DNA of 64,000 bases from Aedoeadaptatus coxii (GTDB lineage Bacteria; Bacillota; Clostridia; Tissierellales; Peptoniphilaceae), in assembly GCF_903819215.1 (NCBI RefSeq), contig NZ_CAIJCT010000010.1, one strand, 5' to 3'. Shown piece after piece: positions 1-8,078 of this stretch. The translations under genes and the position numbers were made by a program. The notes under the pieces were generated by a model. The model was not told where the DNA came from. It ran no database searches and worked only from the letters and a program-made list of their open reading frames with translations. Each line of letters begins with the position of its first letter. The first letter of the stretch is position 1.

Positions 1-572
1 ACGACTGAGTAGGAGGCGGATATTTTTAAGGCGGAGAAAAAGCCTTCCATTGCGTTGGGAAGCTTGACGTAAAAGAAAAGTTCCACATCGCGAGCGCCCA
101 TAGCTTTCATAAGGCGAATCTCGTCGGGATCGGCGGAGGCAAATCCCTGGTAAAGGTTCACCGCCATGGGGAAGAAGGTTACGATAACGATAAGGACAAT
201 TTTCGGCGCCATACCGTAGCCCATCCAGAGGACGAGCAAGGGCGCAATGGCTACTGTCGGCACGGTTTGGGTCAGGATCAAAATCGGATAGAGCGCATCG
301 CGAATGAAAGGGGTACGCTCCATTAAGAAGGCGCAGATGAATCCTGAAAGTATACCGAACAAAAGTCCGAGGGCCGCCTCGAGAAGGGTAATGCGGGAAT
401 GCATCATGAGCTGTGGAAAATCAGCAATGAATGCGCGCACAACGTCTATTGGCGAGGGGAGTAAATAGGCGGGAAGCAAGCCTGATGTGGATAAAATTTG
501 CCACAAAAGGAGTAATAATACAATAAAGAGGCTTCCTCGAAAAACTTTACTGATATTTGCCGATTTTTTCAT
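1..572 (-). CDS. ABC transporter permease, probably for thiamine or a pyrimidine precursor (3' end outside window)
   Basis: Inner-membrane permease of the BPD_transp_1 family (SsuC/TauC/ThiX type). The 190 codons visible start at ATG 572-570, overlapping the end of the thiamine-binding gene, so the two are translationally coupled. One N-terminal membrane segment (about residues 10-28) is followed by several more. The EAA-type loop that contacts the ATPase is seen as MKAMGARD followed by KLPNAMEG. The gene lies downstream of a TPP riboswitch and a thiamine-binding-family gene, so import of thiamine or its hydroxymethylpyrimidine moiety (ThiXYZ-like) is inferred from context. ATPase and binding protein are expected beyond position 1. 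The family assignment is firm, the substrate is not. Confidence 0.8.
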   Translation of the reverse strand, partial: MKKSANISKVFRGSLFIVLLLLLWQILSTSGLLPAYLLPSPIDVVRAFIADFPQLMMHSRITLLEAALGLLFGILSGFICAFLMERTPFIRDALYPILILTQTVPTVAIAPLLVLWMGYGMAPKIVLIVIVTFFPMAVNLYQGFASADPDEIRLMKAMGARDVELFFYVKLPNAMEGFFSALKISASYSV

Positions 573-843
573 CGATACTTAAAATAGATTCTTTGCCGTG
601 ACTGAGTTTGACATAGCAGTACACGGAGTCGGCGCCTTCTTCCATAACTTTAGCTTCACATTTTCTTAAAAGTTCGATGATCTCGTCCATGGAATCGCCT
701 TCTACTGTCGTTTCAAAAGGTGCGACTACGTAGTGGAGTCCGCTGTCTTGGATCACCTTAATGACTTCATCGACTATACGAACTACTTCTTTTGTGCCGC
801 CTTGACAAACGGGCAAAACTTGAATGGCCATACTAGCTTTCAT
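547..843 (-). CDS. Thiamine-binding protein, MTH1187/YkoF-like family
   Basis: Small cytoplasmic protein of 98 residues of the thiamine_BP (formerly DUF77) family, which forms ferredoxin-like folds that bind thiamine. It starts MKASMAIQVLP and carries the family features of an early beta strand, a VVAPFETTVEG stretch and a KVMEEGAD helix. The ATG at 843-841 is preferred because AAAGGAGAT stands just upstream. A longer reading from 885 would run into the riboswitch terminator. It is first in a TPP-riboswitch-controlled operon and overlaps the permease gene by 26 bases. Its role as a thiamine-sensing or carrier partner of the transporter is inferred. Confidence 0.85.
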   Translation of the reverse strand: MKASMAIQVLPVCQGGTKEVVRIVDEVIKVIQDSGLHYVVAPFETTVEGDSMDEIIELLRKCEAKVMEEGADSVYCYVKLSHGKESILSIDEKIGKYQ

Positions 844-856
844 AATATCTCCTTTC

Positions 857-891
857 ACAAAAAAAGCCGACGCGTTTGCACGCATCGGCTT
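857..891 (-). terminator. Intrinsic terminator of the TPP riboswitch expression platform
   Basis: On the minus strand an 11-base stem (AAGCCGATGCG with CGCGTCGGCTT, one G-T pair) is followed directly by seven T. It lies between the aptamer and the ribosome binding site of the first gene, which fits transcription-terminating control when TPP is bound. Confidence 0.85.
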
Positions 892-892
892 A

Positions 893-968
893 TTCCTTTT
901 ACAGCATTATCTGTACAAGTTCACAGGGTTGAGTTTCACTCTCTCAGCAATGCGCACCCCTATACGCT
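893..968 (-). promoter_or_regulatory. TPP (thiamine pyrophosphate) riboswitch aptamer
   Basis: Read on the minus strand, the element has the THI-box hallmarks in order: GGGGTGC, then GCTGAGAGAG, then a closing ACCCTGTGAACTTG, then ACAGATAATGCTGT ending in AAAAGGA. These match the conserved CUGAGA and GAACCUGAUCUGGAUAAUGCC blocks with small changes. A terminator and then the thiamine-binding gene follow. A TATAAT box at 977-972 (minus) lies just upstream of the aptamer and is the probable -10. Confidence 0.9.
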
Positions 969-1005
969 TTTATTATACCTTATAGGAAAAGAATATGAAA
1001 GGATT

Positions 1006-2319
1006 CTAGACGCAGACATTATAAATGGCACGAATTGCTTTTTCCGCTTCGTTGTCGATGACGCCGACGATAATGTTCATTTCGCTGGCACCTTGAACGA
1101 TGACGCGGATATTCACTTTAGCATCGGCGAAGGCTTTAAAAATAAGGGCGCTCATACCGATTTTGTTTTTCATGTTGCGGCCGACGACGGTTATCAATGT
1201 AATGTTATGATCAACCGTTATGCGATCGGCGTCGGTAAAGGTTTGGAGTTCGGCGATTAATTGATCGGTTTTATTTTTCAAATACTTACTGGCGATCACC
1301 AGGGAAATGGAATCGATAGAAGAGGGCATGTGCTCAAGGTAAATATCGTTGGCTTCCAAAACGGAAAATACTTTGCGATGGAAACCGAGATCGCGATTCA
1401 TGCGCAGCTTTTCGAGATTGATAACGTCGAAGCCCTTGCGACAGGCGATACCTGTAATGGAGCTTTCGTTTTCTTCCAAGGGAACGTCGGCCATAATGCA
1501 GGAGCCTTCTTCATCTTTGGCGTTGGTATTTCGAATGACGACGGGAATGTTTTTTTCGATAACGGGGAACATGGCCTCGTCGTGCATGACTTTGGCGCCG
1601 CTGTAAGAAAGTTCGCGGAGCTCTTCGTAAGAAATATTGCGAATTTTTTTCGGATGGGGCACGATGTTCGGATCCACAGCCAAAAGGCCGGAGACATCGG
1701 TCCAGTTTTCGTAAAGATCGGCGTGAACGCCGCGGGCTACGATGGATCCCGAAAGATCGCTGCCGCCGCGGCTGAAGGTGACGATTTTTCCCGAAGGGGT
1801 CGCCCCGTAAAAACCGGGAACGACGGCCCGTTCATGTTTTTTCGCCATGGCTTCAATGGCCTTGTAACTTGCCTTTTCATCCCAAGAGCCGTTTTCATCG
1901 AAGCGAATAACATCTTTGGCGTCGACAAAGTCGAAGCCTAAATAGGTGGCTAAAATTTTGCCGTTTAAATATTCGCCTCTGGAAAGAACGTAGCTTTTGC
2001 TGACTTTCTCAGCGGAAATGGTATTTAAAATGTCGTCAAGTTCTCCCTTTAAATCGAAATCGATGCCGATCCCTTCGATGATTTCCGTGTAGCGGTCTTC
2101 GATCATCTTCATTACTTCTACGGGAGAAAGGTGGTGAACGGCCATGTTATATAAAAGAATAAGCAAATCCGTTACTTTTTGGTCGCCACTTTTATTTTTT
2201 CCGGGCGCCGAGGGAATTATGTATTGCCTGTTCGGATCGCTTTCGATAATGTCTTTAACTTTAAAAAATTGTTCACTGCTTGCAAGGGATGAGCCCCCGA
2301 ATTTACACACTATGGACAT
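1006..2319 (-). CDS. Aspartate kinase
   Basis: Phosphorylates aspartate to 4-phospho-aspartate, the entry step to lysine, threonine and methionine (and diaminopimelate for the wall). It has 437 residues. The nucleotide-site KFGGSS is at 6-11, SRGEYLNG at 113-120 and the SRGGSDLSGS substrate loop at 183-192. The last ~130 residues are the paired ACT domains used for feedback control. There is no fused homoserine dehydrogenase. The start has AAGGAGGAACTT upstream. No lysine riboswitch or T-box was seen in the short upstream gap, and the gene seems to be transcribed on its own. Which amino acid inhibits it cannot be told from the sequence. Confidence 0.93.
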   Translation of the reverse strand: MSIVCKFGGSSLASSEQFFKVKDIIESDPNRQYIIPSAPGKNKSGDQKVTDLLILLYNMAVHHLSPVEVMKMIEDRYTEIIEGIGIDFDLKGELDDILNTISAEKVSKSYVLSRGEYLNGKILATYLGFDFVDAKDVIRFDENGSWDEKASYKAIEAMAKKHERAVVPGFYGATPSGKIVTFSRGGSDLSGSIVARGVHADLYENWTDVSGLLAVDPNIVPHPKKIRNISYEELRELSYSGAKVMHDEAMFPVIEKNIPVVIRNTNAKDEEGSCIMADVPLEENESSITGIACRKGFDVINLEKLRMNRDLGFHRKVFSVLEANDIYLEHMPSSIDSISLVIASKYLKNKTDQLIAELQTFTDADRITVDHNITLITVVGRNMKNKIGMSALIFKAFADAKVNIRVIVQGASEMNIIVGVIDNEAEKAIRAIYNVCV

Positions 2320-2379
2320 AAGTTCCTCCTTTAAATTGTCTTACCCTATTTTAATTTTTTTTACGAAAAAGTACAAGGA

Positions 2380-2407
2380 ATAAAAAAGAACCGCCGAAGC
2401 GGTTCTC
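2380..2407 (-). terminator. Intrinsic terminator after the zinc-ribbon membrane protein gene
   Basis: On the minus strand GAACCGC, loop TTCG, GCGGTTC is followed by a run of T. It separates this gene from aspartate kinase. Confidence 0.8.
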
Positions 2408-2409
2408 GT

Positions 2410-4038
2410 TTAAGCAAAGGTAGATGTTAGGATATTCATAATAATCCAGAAAAGTTTTGCCAGCAAATCGAAGCTGATAAAAATAATCCCGTACCACGCC
2501 ATAAACTCAAATGTGTTTTTCTTAGGTAAAATCCGTTGCGCCGAGGATACGGCGAGGAAAATAACCCAAGCGTACATAAGAATACTTAAGAGAATATGAG
2601 GCGTCACCGAACCCAGTACCGTTCTGCCCATGGCAAAAGAGGAGGGGAGAATAAAGAAAAAGACGGTAACGGGGATTAAATATAAGATCCAGTGGAGGAG
2701 ATTATCCACTGTACGCGCCTTAAGATCATCTTCGACACAAGTGTTGCGGCGCGCCACATTGTTGGCGAAGTAGAACATAAACAATGTGATGAAGACTTTT
2801 AAAACGATAAACAACAGTGGTAAGAAGACGATCCGTCGAAAAGCGAAAAAGACGGGAAGGGCACTGATTAAAATGCCGATGCCGAAGAGACCGCGAAGTC
2901 CCTGATCGCCTTTGGCGAGGACGCGATTGCGCGCCATTTCAAGCTTAGCCGCCGCCTTGCTTACTTCAAAGAGTTCGCCGAGTTGATCCATGTGGTATTT
3001 ATCGTGATGATTCGGAGAATCTTTTTTCTCGGAAGTTTCCTTTTTCTTGCCTTGGGAGCTCTTCAAGTCTGTGAGCATATGTTTTAAACTTGCCAGGGGA
3101 GAAATGCGAGGCGATTTGGTTTTTTCGTCACGTTCCAACGCCATATCCTGAAGGGCCTCATCGTGAGCATCTTCGGTAATAATGGTTTCCTTCCCATCTT
3201 CATGTCGGGTTAAGTCGATCGTCGTTTCATCGGGTTCAACTTTTCCGGAAGAATCTTCGCCGGAATGTTTTACCTCGTCAACTCTGTCTATTTCTTTTTC
3301 GCCGGAATCAACAAAAGCTTCGTGGACGAGGGGTTCATCGACTTTTTTATCTCGGGAGAAGAAAGAGGAGAGCACACCTTTCGGCGTCATTTTTTCCTTA
3401 TTCTTTTCGTGTTCCTGAGCATCTAAAATTTCGTTTACCTTTTTATTAAGGGTGCTGACCTCGCCGGTTTGAGCGAAGCGATCATCTTCCACATCTTGTG
3501 AAATCCGAAGATTATCGTCTTCGTCAGCAGAGAGGGCAGCTTCTTCATGCTCTAAACGCTCGGCCATATCGCCGAAGACGGAGTAGGGATTATCTTCTTC
3601 GTCGATAAAGCTCTTCCAAATAGAAGAAAAGCTCTTTTTCTTTTTCGGCTCTTTTTCCGGAATAGCTTCGAAAGCATCCTGCGGAATGACAGTTTCTTTC
3701 TTTTTTTGCGAATCTTTTTGCTTCTTAGCTTCGCTTTTTTTAATTTTATCTTCCTGTTTTTTTATACCCGTCAGGGTTTCGTGTTTTTTAATACTTTCTC
3801 CGACCTTGGTGTCTACTTTGTTCATGTAGGACTTTATGTATTCACCATTGTCAGGATCGGAGGAATAGGCAACTTTTGTGTCGCCACCTGATCCTTTGGA
3901 GCGATCAAAGGTAAGATCAGGGGAGGAATTTTTAAAATTCTTTTCGAAAAGCTTTTTGGCCTCTGCTTGGTTGGCACCACATACGTGACAAAACTTAGCA
4001 CCTTCTACAAGCTCTTCGCCACATTGAAAACAATACAA
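2410..4038 (-). CDS. Zinc-ribbon membrane protein with a long charged linker
   Basis: Protein of 542 residues of unknown function. A CxxC-CxxC zinc ribbon sits at the extreme N-terminus (Cys3, Cys6, Cys17, Cys20). About 350 residues of Lys/Glu/Asp-rich, probably disordered sequence follow. The last ~160 residues hold about five hydrophobic segments (roughly 385-405, 408-428, 465-485, 497-520, 525-540). The membrane part resembles YIP1/DUF-type domains often joined to N-terminal zinc ribbons in Firmicutes. That comparison is from memory of the architecture, not a search. It has its own terminator. The upstream neighbour is a lipoprotein on the same strand, separated by another terminator. Confidence 0.75.
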   Translation of the reverse strand: MYCFQCGEELVEGAKFCHVCGANQAEAKKLFEKNFKNSSPDLTFDRSKGSGGDTKVAYSSDPDNGEYIKSYMNKVDTKVGESIKKHETLTGIKKQEDKIKKSEAKKQKDSQKKKETVIPQDAFEAIPEKEPKKKKSFSSIWKSFIDEEDNPYSVFGDMAERLEHEEAALSADEDDNLRISQDVEDDRFAQTGEVSTLNKKVNEILDAQEHEKNKEKMTPKGVLSSFFSRDKKVDEPLVHEAFVDSGEKEIDRVDEVKHSGEDSSGKVEPDETTIDLTRHEDGKETIITEDAHDEALQDMALERDEKTKSPRISPLASLKHMLTDLKSSQGKKKETSEKKDSPNHHDKYHMDQLGELFEVSKAAAKLEMARNRVLAKGDQGLRGLFGIGILISALPVFFAFRRIVFLPLLFIVLKVFITLFMFYFANNVARRNTCVEDDLKARTVDNLLHWILYLIPVTVFFFILPSSFAMGRTVLGSVTPHILLSILMYAWVIFLAVSSAQRILPKKNTFEFMAWYGIIFISFDLLAKLFWIIMNILTSTFA

Positions 4039-4110
4039 TACAAGTCCTCCTTCATCGTCTGTTACCTCTGATTATACCATAAGAGCAGAAGGTTTTAAGA
4101 ATGTGATCAT

Positions 4111-4141
4111 AAAAAAAGCTCCGGAAGACCGGAGCTTTTTT
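4111..4141 (-). terminator. Intrinsic terminator after the small lipoprotein gene
   Basis: AAAAAGCTCCGG, loop AAGA, CCGGAGCTTTTTT: a strong stem with T-runs on both strands, just downstream of the lipoprotein stop on the minus strand. Confidence 0.85.
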
Positions 4142-4157
4142 AAAACCGAAAGATCGA

Positions 4158-4418
4158 TTATTTTGCTTCTTCAGCGTTTTTAGCGTTGTCAGCAGCGTTT
4201 TTAGCGTTGTCAGCAGCTTTTTCAGCGTTTTTAGCGTTTTCTTGTTTGTTAGCAGCTTCGTTGGTTGCTTTGTTAGCTTCGTTTTGAGCTTCAGCAGCAG
4301 CTTTGTTAGCGTTGTTTGCAGCGTTTTCAGCTTCTTCAGCTTTGGGTTGGCAAGCAACAAGACCGAACATAAGGGTACCTACTGCCATTGCGCTAGCGAT
4401 TTTCTTTAAGTTTTTCAT
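4158..4418 (-). CDS. Small alanine/asparagine-rich heptad-repeat lipoprotein
   Basis: Predicted 86-residue lipoprotein with a signal peptide and lipobox LVAC (Cys23). The mature part is almost entirely Ala, Asn, Lys, Glu and Asp, arranged as heptads such as ADNAKNA repeated in tandem. This would give one long membrane-anchored coiled coil, in the manner of Lpp/Alanine-zipper lipoproteins. The start at ATG 4418-4416 is chosen for its TAGGAGG and the signal peptide. Eight further upstream codons are possible but lack a site. Function unknown. A structural role at the cell envelope is a guess. Confidence 0.75.
   Translation of the reverse strand: MKNLKKIASAMAVGTLMFGLVACQPKAEEAENAANNANKAAAEAQNEANKATNEAANKQENAKNAEKAADNAKNAADNAKNAEEAK
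4172..4218. repeat. 21-bp tandem repeat inside the lipoprotein gene
   Basis: A 21-base unit (AGCGTTTTTAGCGTTGTCAGC on the plus strand) occurs twice head to tail, with partial copies beyond. It encodes the ADNAKNA heptad. Such a unit can change copy number without breaking the frame. Confidence 0.7.
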
Positions 4419-4589
4419 TTCAAATCCTCCTAAAAGATTCATAACATTGATTTACCTGCATTATAGAATCCGAATGTGAAAGAATGGTGATTATCTTGTT
4501 AAAGTTTTCTGGTGAAACGCGAATAAACTATCGTAGAATCATCGTGAAAAGAGAAAGGGGTTTAGGTTATACTAATGGTGGAGGCGATT

Positions 4590-6173
4590 ATGCAAGCTTT
4601 ATATAGAAGGTATCGGCCGCGAACTTTTGACGAAGTCGTCGGCCAGGAAACCACCATTACCGCTTTAAAAAATCAATTATCGGAAGGGCGCGTTCATCAC
4701 GCGTATTTGTTTTCGGGCACACGGGGCACGGGGAAAACATCCGTGGCGAAAATTTTTGCCCGCGCCGTGAACTGTTTAGATCCTTACGAGGGCAATCCCT
4801 GCAATGAATGCGAAGTCTGTCGCGGAATATTAGAGGAAACATTATTTGACGTTATGGAAATCGACGCGGCGAGCAATAACTCCGTGGATGATATTCGTGA
4901 AATCAAGGAAAATGTAGCGTATCCACCTGCCCTTGCGAAGAAAAAAGTTTATATTATCGACGAAGTCCATATGTTAAGTAAGGGCGCTTTTAACGCCCTT
5001 CTTAAAATTTTAGAGGAGCCGCCGTCTCATGCGCTCTTTATTTTGGCGACGACGGAACCTGAAAAAATTCCCGCCACCATTCTTTCCCGTTCGCAGCGTT
5101 TTACATTTTTACGTCTTCGTGACGAGGAAATTGTAGGAGAACTTTCCCGTATACTTGATGAAGAAAAACGGGAGTACACGGAAGATGCTCTTAAAATTAT
5201 TGCCGCACATAGTGACGGCTCTATGCGCGACAGTCTTTCGATTTTAGATCAAATCATTTCCCTTTCAGGAGAAAAAATCGACGGGGAAATGGTGCGAAAG
5301 AGTTTGGGCCTTACGGAACACGAGGGGATTTTTAGAATGGTTGACGGCATTTTATCTCGCGATCCGAGACCGGTCATGGATGCAATCGATCAAAGTTACC
5401 GCAACGGACGGAATTTTCAACTGTTATTGGACGGGCTCATTACCTATTTCAGAGATCTTTTATTTTACCGCTATGCCGAGGAAGTGCCGGGGCAATTGAC
5501 TGAAGATGAAGCCCGCACTTTTAAGGAACAGGCCAATGCAGTGGAAGAATCTCTGGCTTTTCGTACTATCGACCTTTTGCAAAAGGGAAGAGAGAGTTTT
5601 AAGTACACGCCCAATCAAAAGATCGTCATGGAACTTCTCCTTTTAAAGGCACTTCGTTTAGAGGATGCCGACATTTCGGAGCCGCCGGTGCGCGATGAAA
5701 AGCCGAAGAGAAAAGCACCCGTCTTAAAAGAAAAAGCATCACCTCTTAAGGAAACGGAGAAAAAGCCGGTGAAGCCTGCGGAAAATTCCGTCGAAGAAAA
5801 GGGATCGCCTTCCCCCGCTTTGAGGGAGGAAGAGGATCATGCTATAATGAAGGATGATCAAATCGACGATTCCACATGGCAACAATACGTACAATCGGTG
5901 CAGGCGAAAAGCGTGGCCTGCGGTGCGCTGTTGAAAGATGTTGCCGGCATTGCCGCCGAAAATAAGGCGCTGTTTATTCGCTATGCCCCTTCCTTTGCAT
6001 TTCATTTGAAGATGCTTAAATCGGAGGTTAATTTTAAGATTTTAGAAGAAGCGGCGCGTGACATTTTAGGCGAGGAGTGGTCGGTAGTAGTTGAAGATAT
6101 GAAGGCGGAAGACGATCCCGTATTGGAATCGATGAAGCGAGTGTTTAAAGATACACCTATTGAACTGGAATAA
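4590..6173 (+). CDS. dnaX: DNA polymerase III subunit gamma/tau
   Basis: Clamp-loader ATPase of the replisome, 527 residues. Walker A GTRGTGKT is at 43-50, with zinc-finger cysteines at 62, 71, 74 and 77. A DEVHML Walker B and an arginine-finger region (SRSQRF) follow. A charged linker rich in Lys/Glu/Pro and a tau-specific C-terminal domain come after. ATG 4590 is chosen because GGAGG lies 7 bases upstream. An ATG at 4575 contains that site and is less likely. It is first in the common dnaX-ybaB-recR operon. Confidence 0.96.
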   Translation: MQALYRRYRPRTFDEVVGQETTITALKNQLSEGRVHHAYLFSGTRGTGKTSVAKIFARAVNCLDPYEGNPCNECEVCRGILEETLFDVMEIDAASNNSVDDIREIKENVAYPPALAKKKVYIIDEVHMLSKGAFNALLKILEEPPSHALFILATTEPEKIPATILSRSQRFTFLRLRDEEIVGELSRILDEEKREYTEDALKIIAAHSDGSMRDSLSILDQIISLSGEKIDGEMVRKSLGLTEHEGIFRMVDGILSRDPRPVMDAIDQSYRNGRNFQLLLDGLITYFRDLLFYRYAEEVPGQLTEDEARTFKEQANAVEESLAFRTIDLLQKGRESFKYTPNQKIVMELLLLKALRLEDADISEPPVRDEKPKRKAPVLKEKASPLKETEKKPVKPAENSVEEKGSPSPALREEEDHAIMKDDQIDDSTWQQYVQSVQAKSVACGALLKDVAGIAAENKALFIRYAPSFAFHLKMLKSEVNFKILEEAARDILGEEWSVVVEDMKAEDDPVLESMKRVFKDTPIELE

Positions 6174-6182
6174 GGAGGCATT

Positions 6183-6521
6183 ATGGCTAAAGGATTCCCC
6201 AACATGGGCGGAAAAAACATGAACAATATGATGAAACAAGTCCAAAAGCTGCAAAAAGATATGGAAAAAATGCAGGCGGATTTGGACAAGCAAGAATTTG
6301 AATCTTCTGCCGGCGGCGGCGTCGTTACGGCGAAAGTGAACGGCAAGCAAGAACTTATCGATTTAACCATCGATCCCGACGTCGTCGATCCGGACGATGT
6401 GGAAACGCTTGAAGATTTAATTCTCGTGGCCATTCAAGGCGCCATGAATGCGGCAAAGGAAAAGACGGAAGGTGAAATGTCGCGCTTGACGGGCGGTTTG
6501 AATATTCCGGGGATGTTTTAA
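6183..6521 (+). CDS. ybaB: YbaB/EbfC family nucleoid-associated protein
   Basis: Small DNA-binding protein of 112 residues that forms tweezer-like dimers. It has the typical start (MAKGFPNMGG, Met/Asn-rich), a coiled helix with repeated KLQKDMEKMQ, and the family core VVTAKVNGKQELIDLTIDP. It lies between dnaX and recR with 9 bases upstream spacing, and its stop overlaps the recR start by one base. This conserved order supports a role around replication and recombination. Confidence 0.95.
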   Translation: MAKGFPNMGGKNMNNMMKQVQKLQKDMEKMQADLDKQEFESSAGGGVVTAKVNGKQELIDLTIDPDVVDPDDVETLEDLILVAIQGAMNAAKEKTEGEMSRLTGGLNIPGMF

Positions 6522-7126
6522 TGATGGATCGACCTCTGGAAGAGCTTATTTATCGCCTTTCCAGACTTCCCGGCATCGGAACGAAAACGGCGAGGCGACT
6601 CAGCTACTTTATTTTAGAATCGGACGAAGACGAAGTAAAAAAATTGGCAGAGGCCATTATCGATGCCCGCGAGCATATTTCGGAATGTAGTATTTGCCAC
6701 GATTATACCGATCGCGATCCCTGTCCTATTTGCAGAAGCGAAAGGAGAGATCACTCCGTAGTTTGCGTGGTGCAACGTCCCCAGGATGTTCAAGTCATGG
6801 AGCAGACGGGAAAATACAACGGATTGTATCACGTGTTGCACGGCGTTATCGTGCCCGAGCGTGGGATTCTTCCTACTGATCTCAGGATTAAAGAACTTCT
6901 GGAGCGTTTGAAAAACGAGGACATCAAGGAAGTGATTCTCGCCACAAACCCGACGAAAGACGGCGACACCACGGCTCGCTACATTGCGAAAATGCTTTCC
7001 AATGTAGAGGGCATTCGCGTCTCCCGCATCGCCCACGGCATTCCCGTCGGCGGCGATTTGGAATACTACGATAATTTAACGGTGGCGACGGCTTTACAAC
7101 ATCGCACGGATTTTAAAGAGCAATAA
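6521..7126 (+). CDS. recR: Recombination protein RecR
   Basis: Part of the RecFOR pathway loading RecA at gaps, 201 residues, the usual length. A helix-hairpin-helix (LPGIGTKTARR, ~16-26) is followed by a four-cysteine zinc finger (Cys56, 59, 68, 71). A Toprim domain then runs from about residue 80, with the Walker-B-like end near VPVGGDLEYYD. It overlaps ybaB by one base, so the two are translationally coupled. It is the last gene before a terminator. Confidence 0.97.
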   Translation: MMDRPLEELIYRLSRLPGIGTKTARRLSYFILESDEDEVKKLAEAIIDAREHISECSICHDYTDRDPCPICRSERRDHSVVCVVQRPQDVQVMEQTGKYNGLYHVLHGVIVPERGILPTDLRIKELLERLKNEDIKEVILATNPTKDGDTTARYIAKMLSNVEGIRVSRIAHGIPVGGDLEYYDNLTVATALQHRTDFKEQ

Positions 7127-7157
7127 AAAACTCGACGGTAACACGTCGAGCTTTTTG
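7126..7157 (+). terminator. Intrinsic terminator after recR
   Basis: CTCGACG, loop GTAACA, CGTCGAG, then CTTTTT. A-runs on the other side let it also serve the convergent lipoprotein gene. Confidence 0.85.
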
Positions 7158-7158
7158 C

Positions 7159-7806
7159 TTATTTAACGAAATTTGTAAAGTCTTTGGTAATGTCCACATG
7201 ACCCATTAAGGTATCGGCAGGTTTGCCGTTGACTGTAAAGGATACGGATTTAATACCGTCTACGGAGAGTAAACTGTTGACGATGGAGGAGACGAGCACG
7301 TCTTCTTCCAACGAACCGCCGTGTACATCGCCTGAGATATCGACGACAGCCTTCGATCCGTCTAAAGTGGATTTCGAGTAATCGAATTTATTGAGGCCGG
7401 TAGCATCGGCACCTTTGGCTTTGGGGGAAGCGGCGAGGGCATCTAAAACCTTGACGACGACTTTTTCCTTGTCGCTTTCGATTTCCGTTTTTTGTGTTAC
7501 GGTTTTATTTTCTTCATTGCCGTTAACAATATAATCTTCTGAAGGGTACACGAGGCTTACTTTATACGTTTTAGCTTCGTCTTTTTTTGCGTCTTCCTTA
7601 TTGGAATTTTCTTTTCCTTCCTTGTTTTTGGCATCGGCATTGTTTTTTGCTTCCTGATTTAATTCGTTGGATGTCTTTTGCGTTTCCACAACTTCTACAG
7701 GTTTATTTTCTCCTTCTTCCGCTTTGGCGCCTTTGGCACATGCCGTGGCAAATAGGCAGAGAGAAAGAGAAAGTCCTATGAGTGTTATTTTCTTCGTTGT
7801 ATTCAT
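7159..7806 (-). CDS. GerMN-domain lipoprotein
   Basis: Predicted lipoprotein of 215 residues. The signal peptide ends at a lipobox-like ATAC (Cys23). A low-complexity Asn/Lys/Glu linker runs to about residue 80. The GerMN domain (as in spore germination protein GerM) fills residues ~85-215, with a VKVLDALAASPK helix, VVDISGD and SSIVNSLLSVDGIKSVSFTVNG. In non-sporulating Firmicutes this domain occurs in envelope lipoproteins of unclear job. No sporulation genes are in the window. It converges on recR and shares its terminator. Confidence 0.85.
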   Translation of the reverse strand: MNTTKKITLIGLSLSLCLFATACAKGAKAEEGENKPVEVVETQKTSNELNQEAKNNADAKNKEGKENSNKEDAKKDEAKTYKVSLVYPSEDYIVNGNEENKTVTQKTEIESDKEKVVVKVLDALAASPKAKGADATGLNKFDYSKSTLDGSKAVVDISGDVHGGSLEEDVLVSSIVNSLLSVDGIKSVSFTVNGKPADTLMGHVDITKDFTNFVK

Positions 7807-8078
7807 ATGAGCCTCCTTGTAGATCTTTAGTATTCTTATTTTACCATAGGATGAGGAAATGAACGTAACGACTCTATGACATTACAATTTTCATTACTTT
7901 GTTTATACTTTTACCCGAAAGTTTAAGAACTCCATAAATTTTATAAAAAGAATGTGCGAGTCTATTGATAGGGCCATTTTATTTTTATAAATTGAGATTA
8001 AGAAGCGAATAGTCTTTGTATGACATGAAGGGTTACAGAAAATAGGAGAAGCTGTGGAAAATCGGCGGAGGTAAAAGG
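7807..8078. other. Intergenic region between divergent genes
   Basis: 272 bases separate the divergent GerMN lipoprotein and glycosyltransferase genes. It is AT-rich at the left. A CGGAGG ribosome binding site just precedes position 8079. No hairpin terminator, RNA gene or clear -35/-10 pair was recognised, although promoters for both sides must lie here. Confidence 0.5.

Noticed and set aside
733..1941. Long plus-strand reading frames opposite aspartate kinase
   Set aside because: They are antisense shadows: no ribosome binding site, no family resemblance, and the minus-strand gene has all aspartate kinase motifs.
4443..4589. SRP RNA gene upstream of dnaX
   Set aside because: Many Firmicutes have it here, but no GGTGCT...GGAA...AGG-type core or long hairpin is visible in these 147 bases.
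5690..5780. Programmed frameshift in dnaX making gamma
   Set aside because: A-rich lysine codons occur, but no A-AAA-AAG heptamer in the correct phase with a following hairpin was found.
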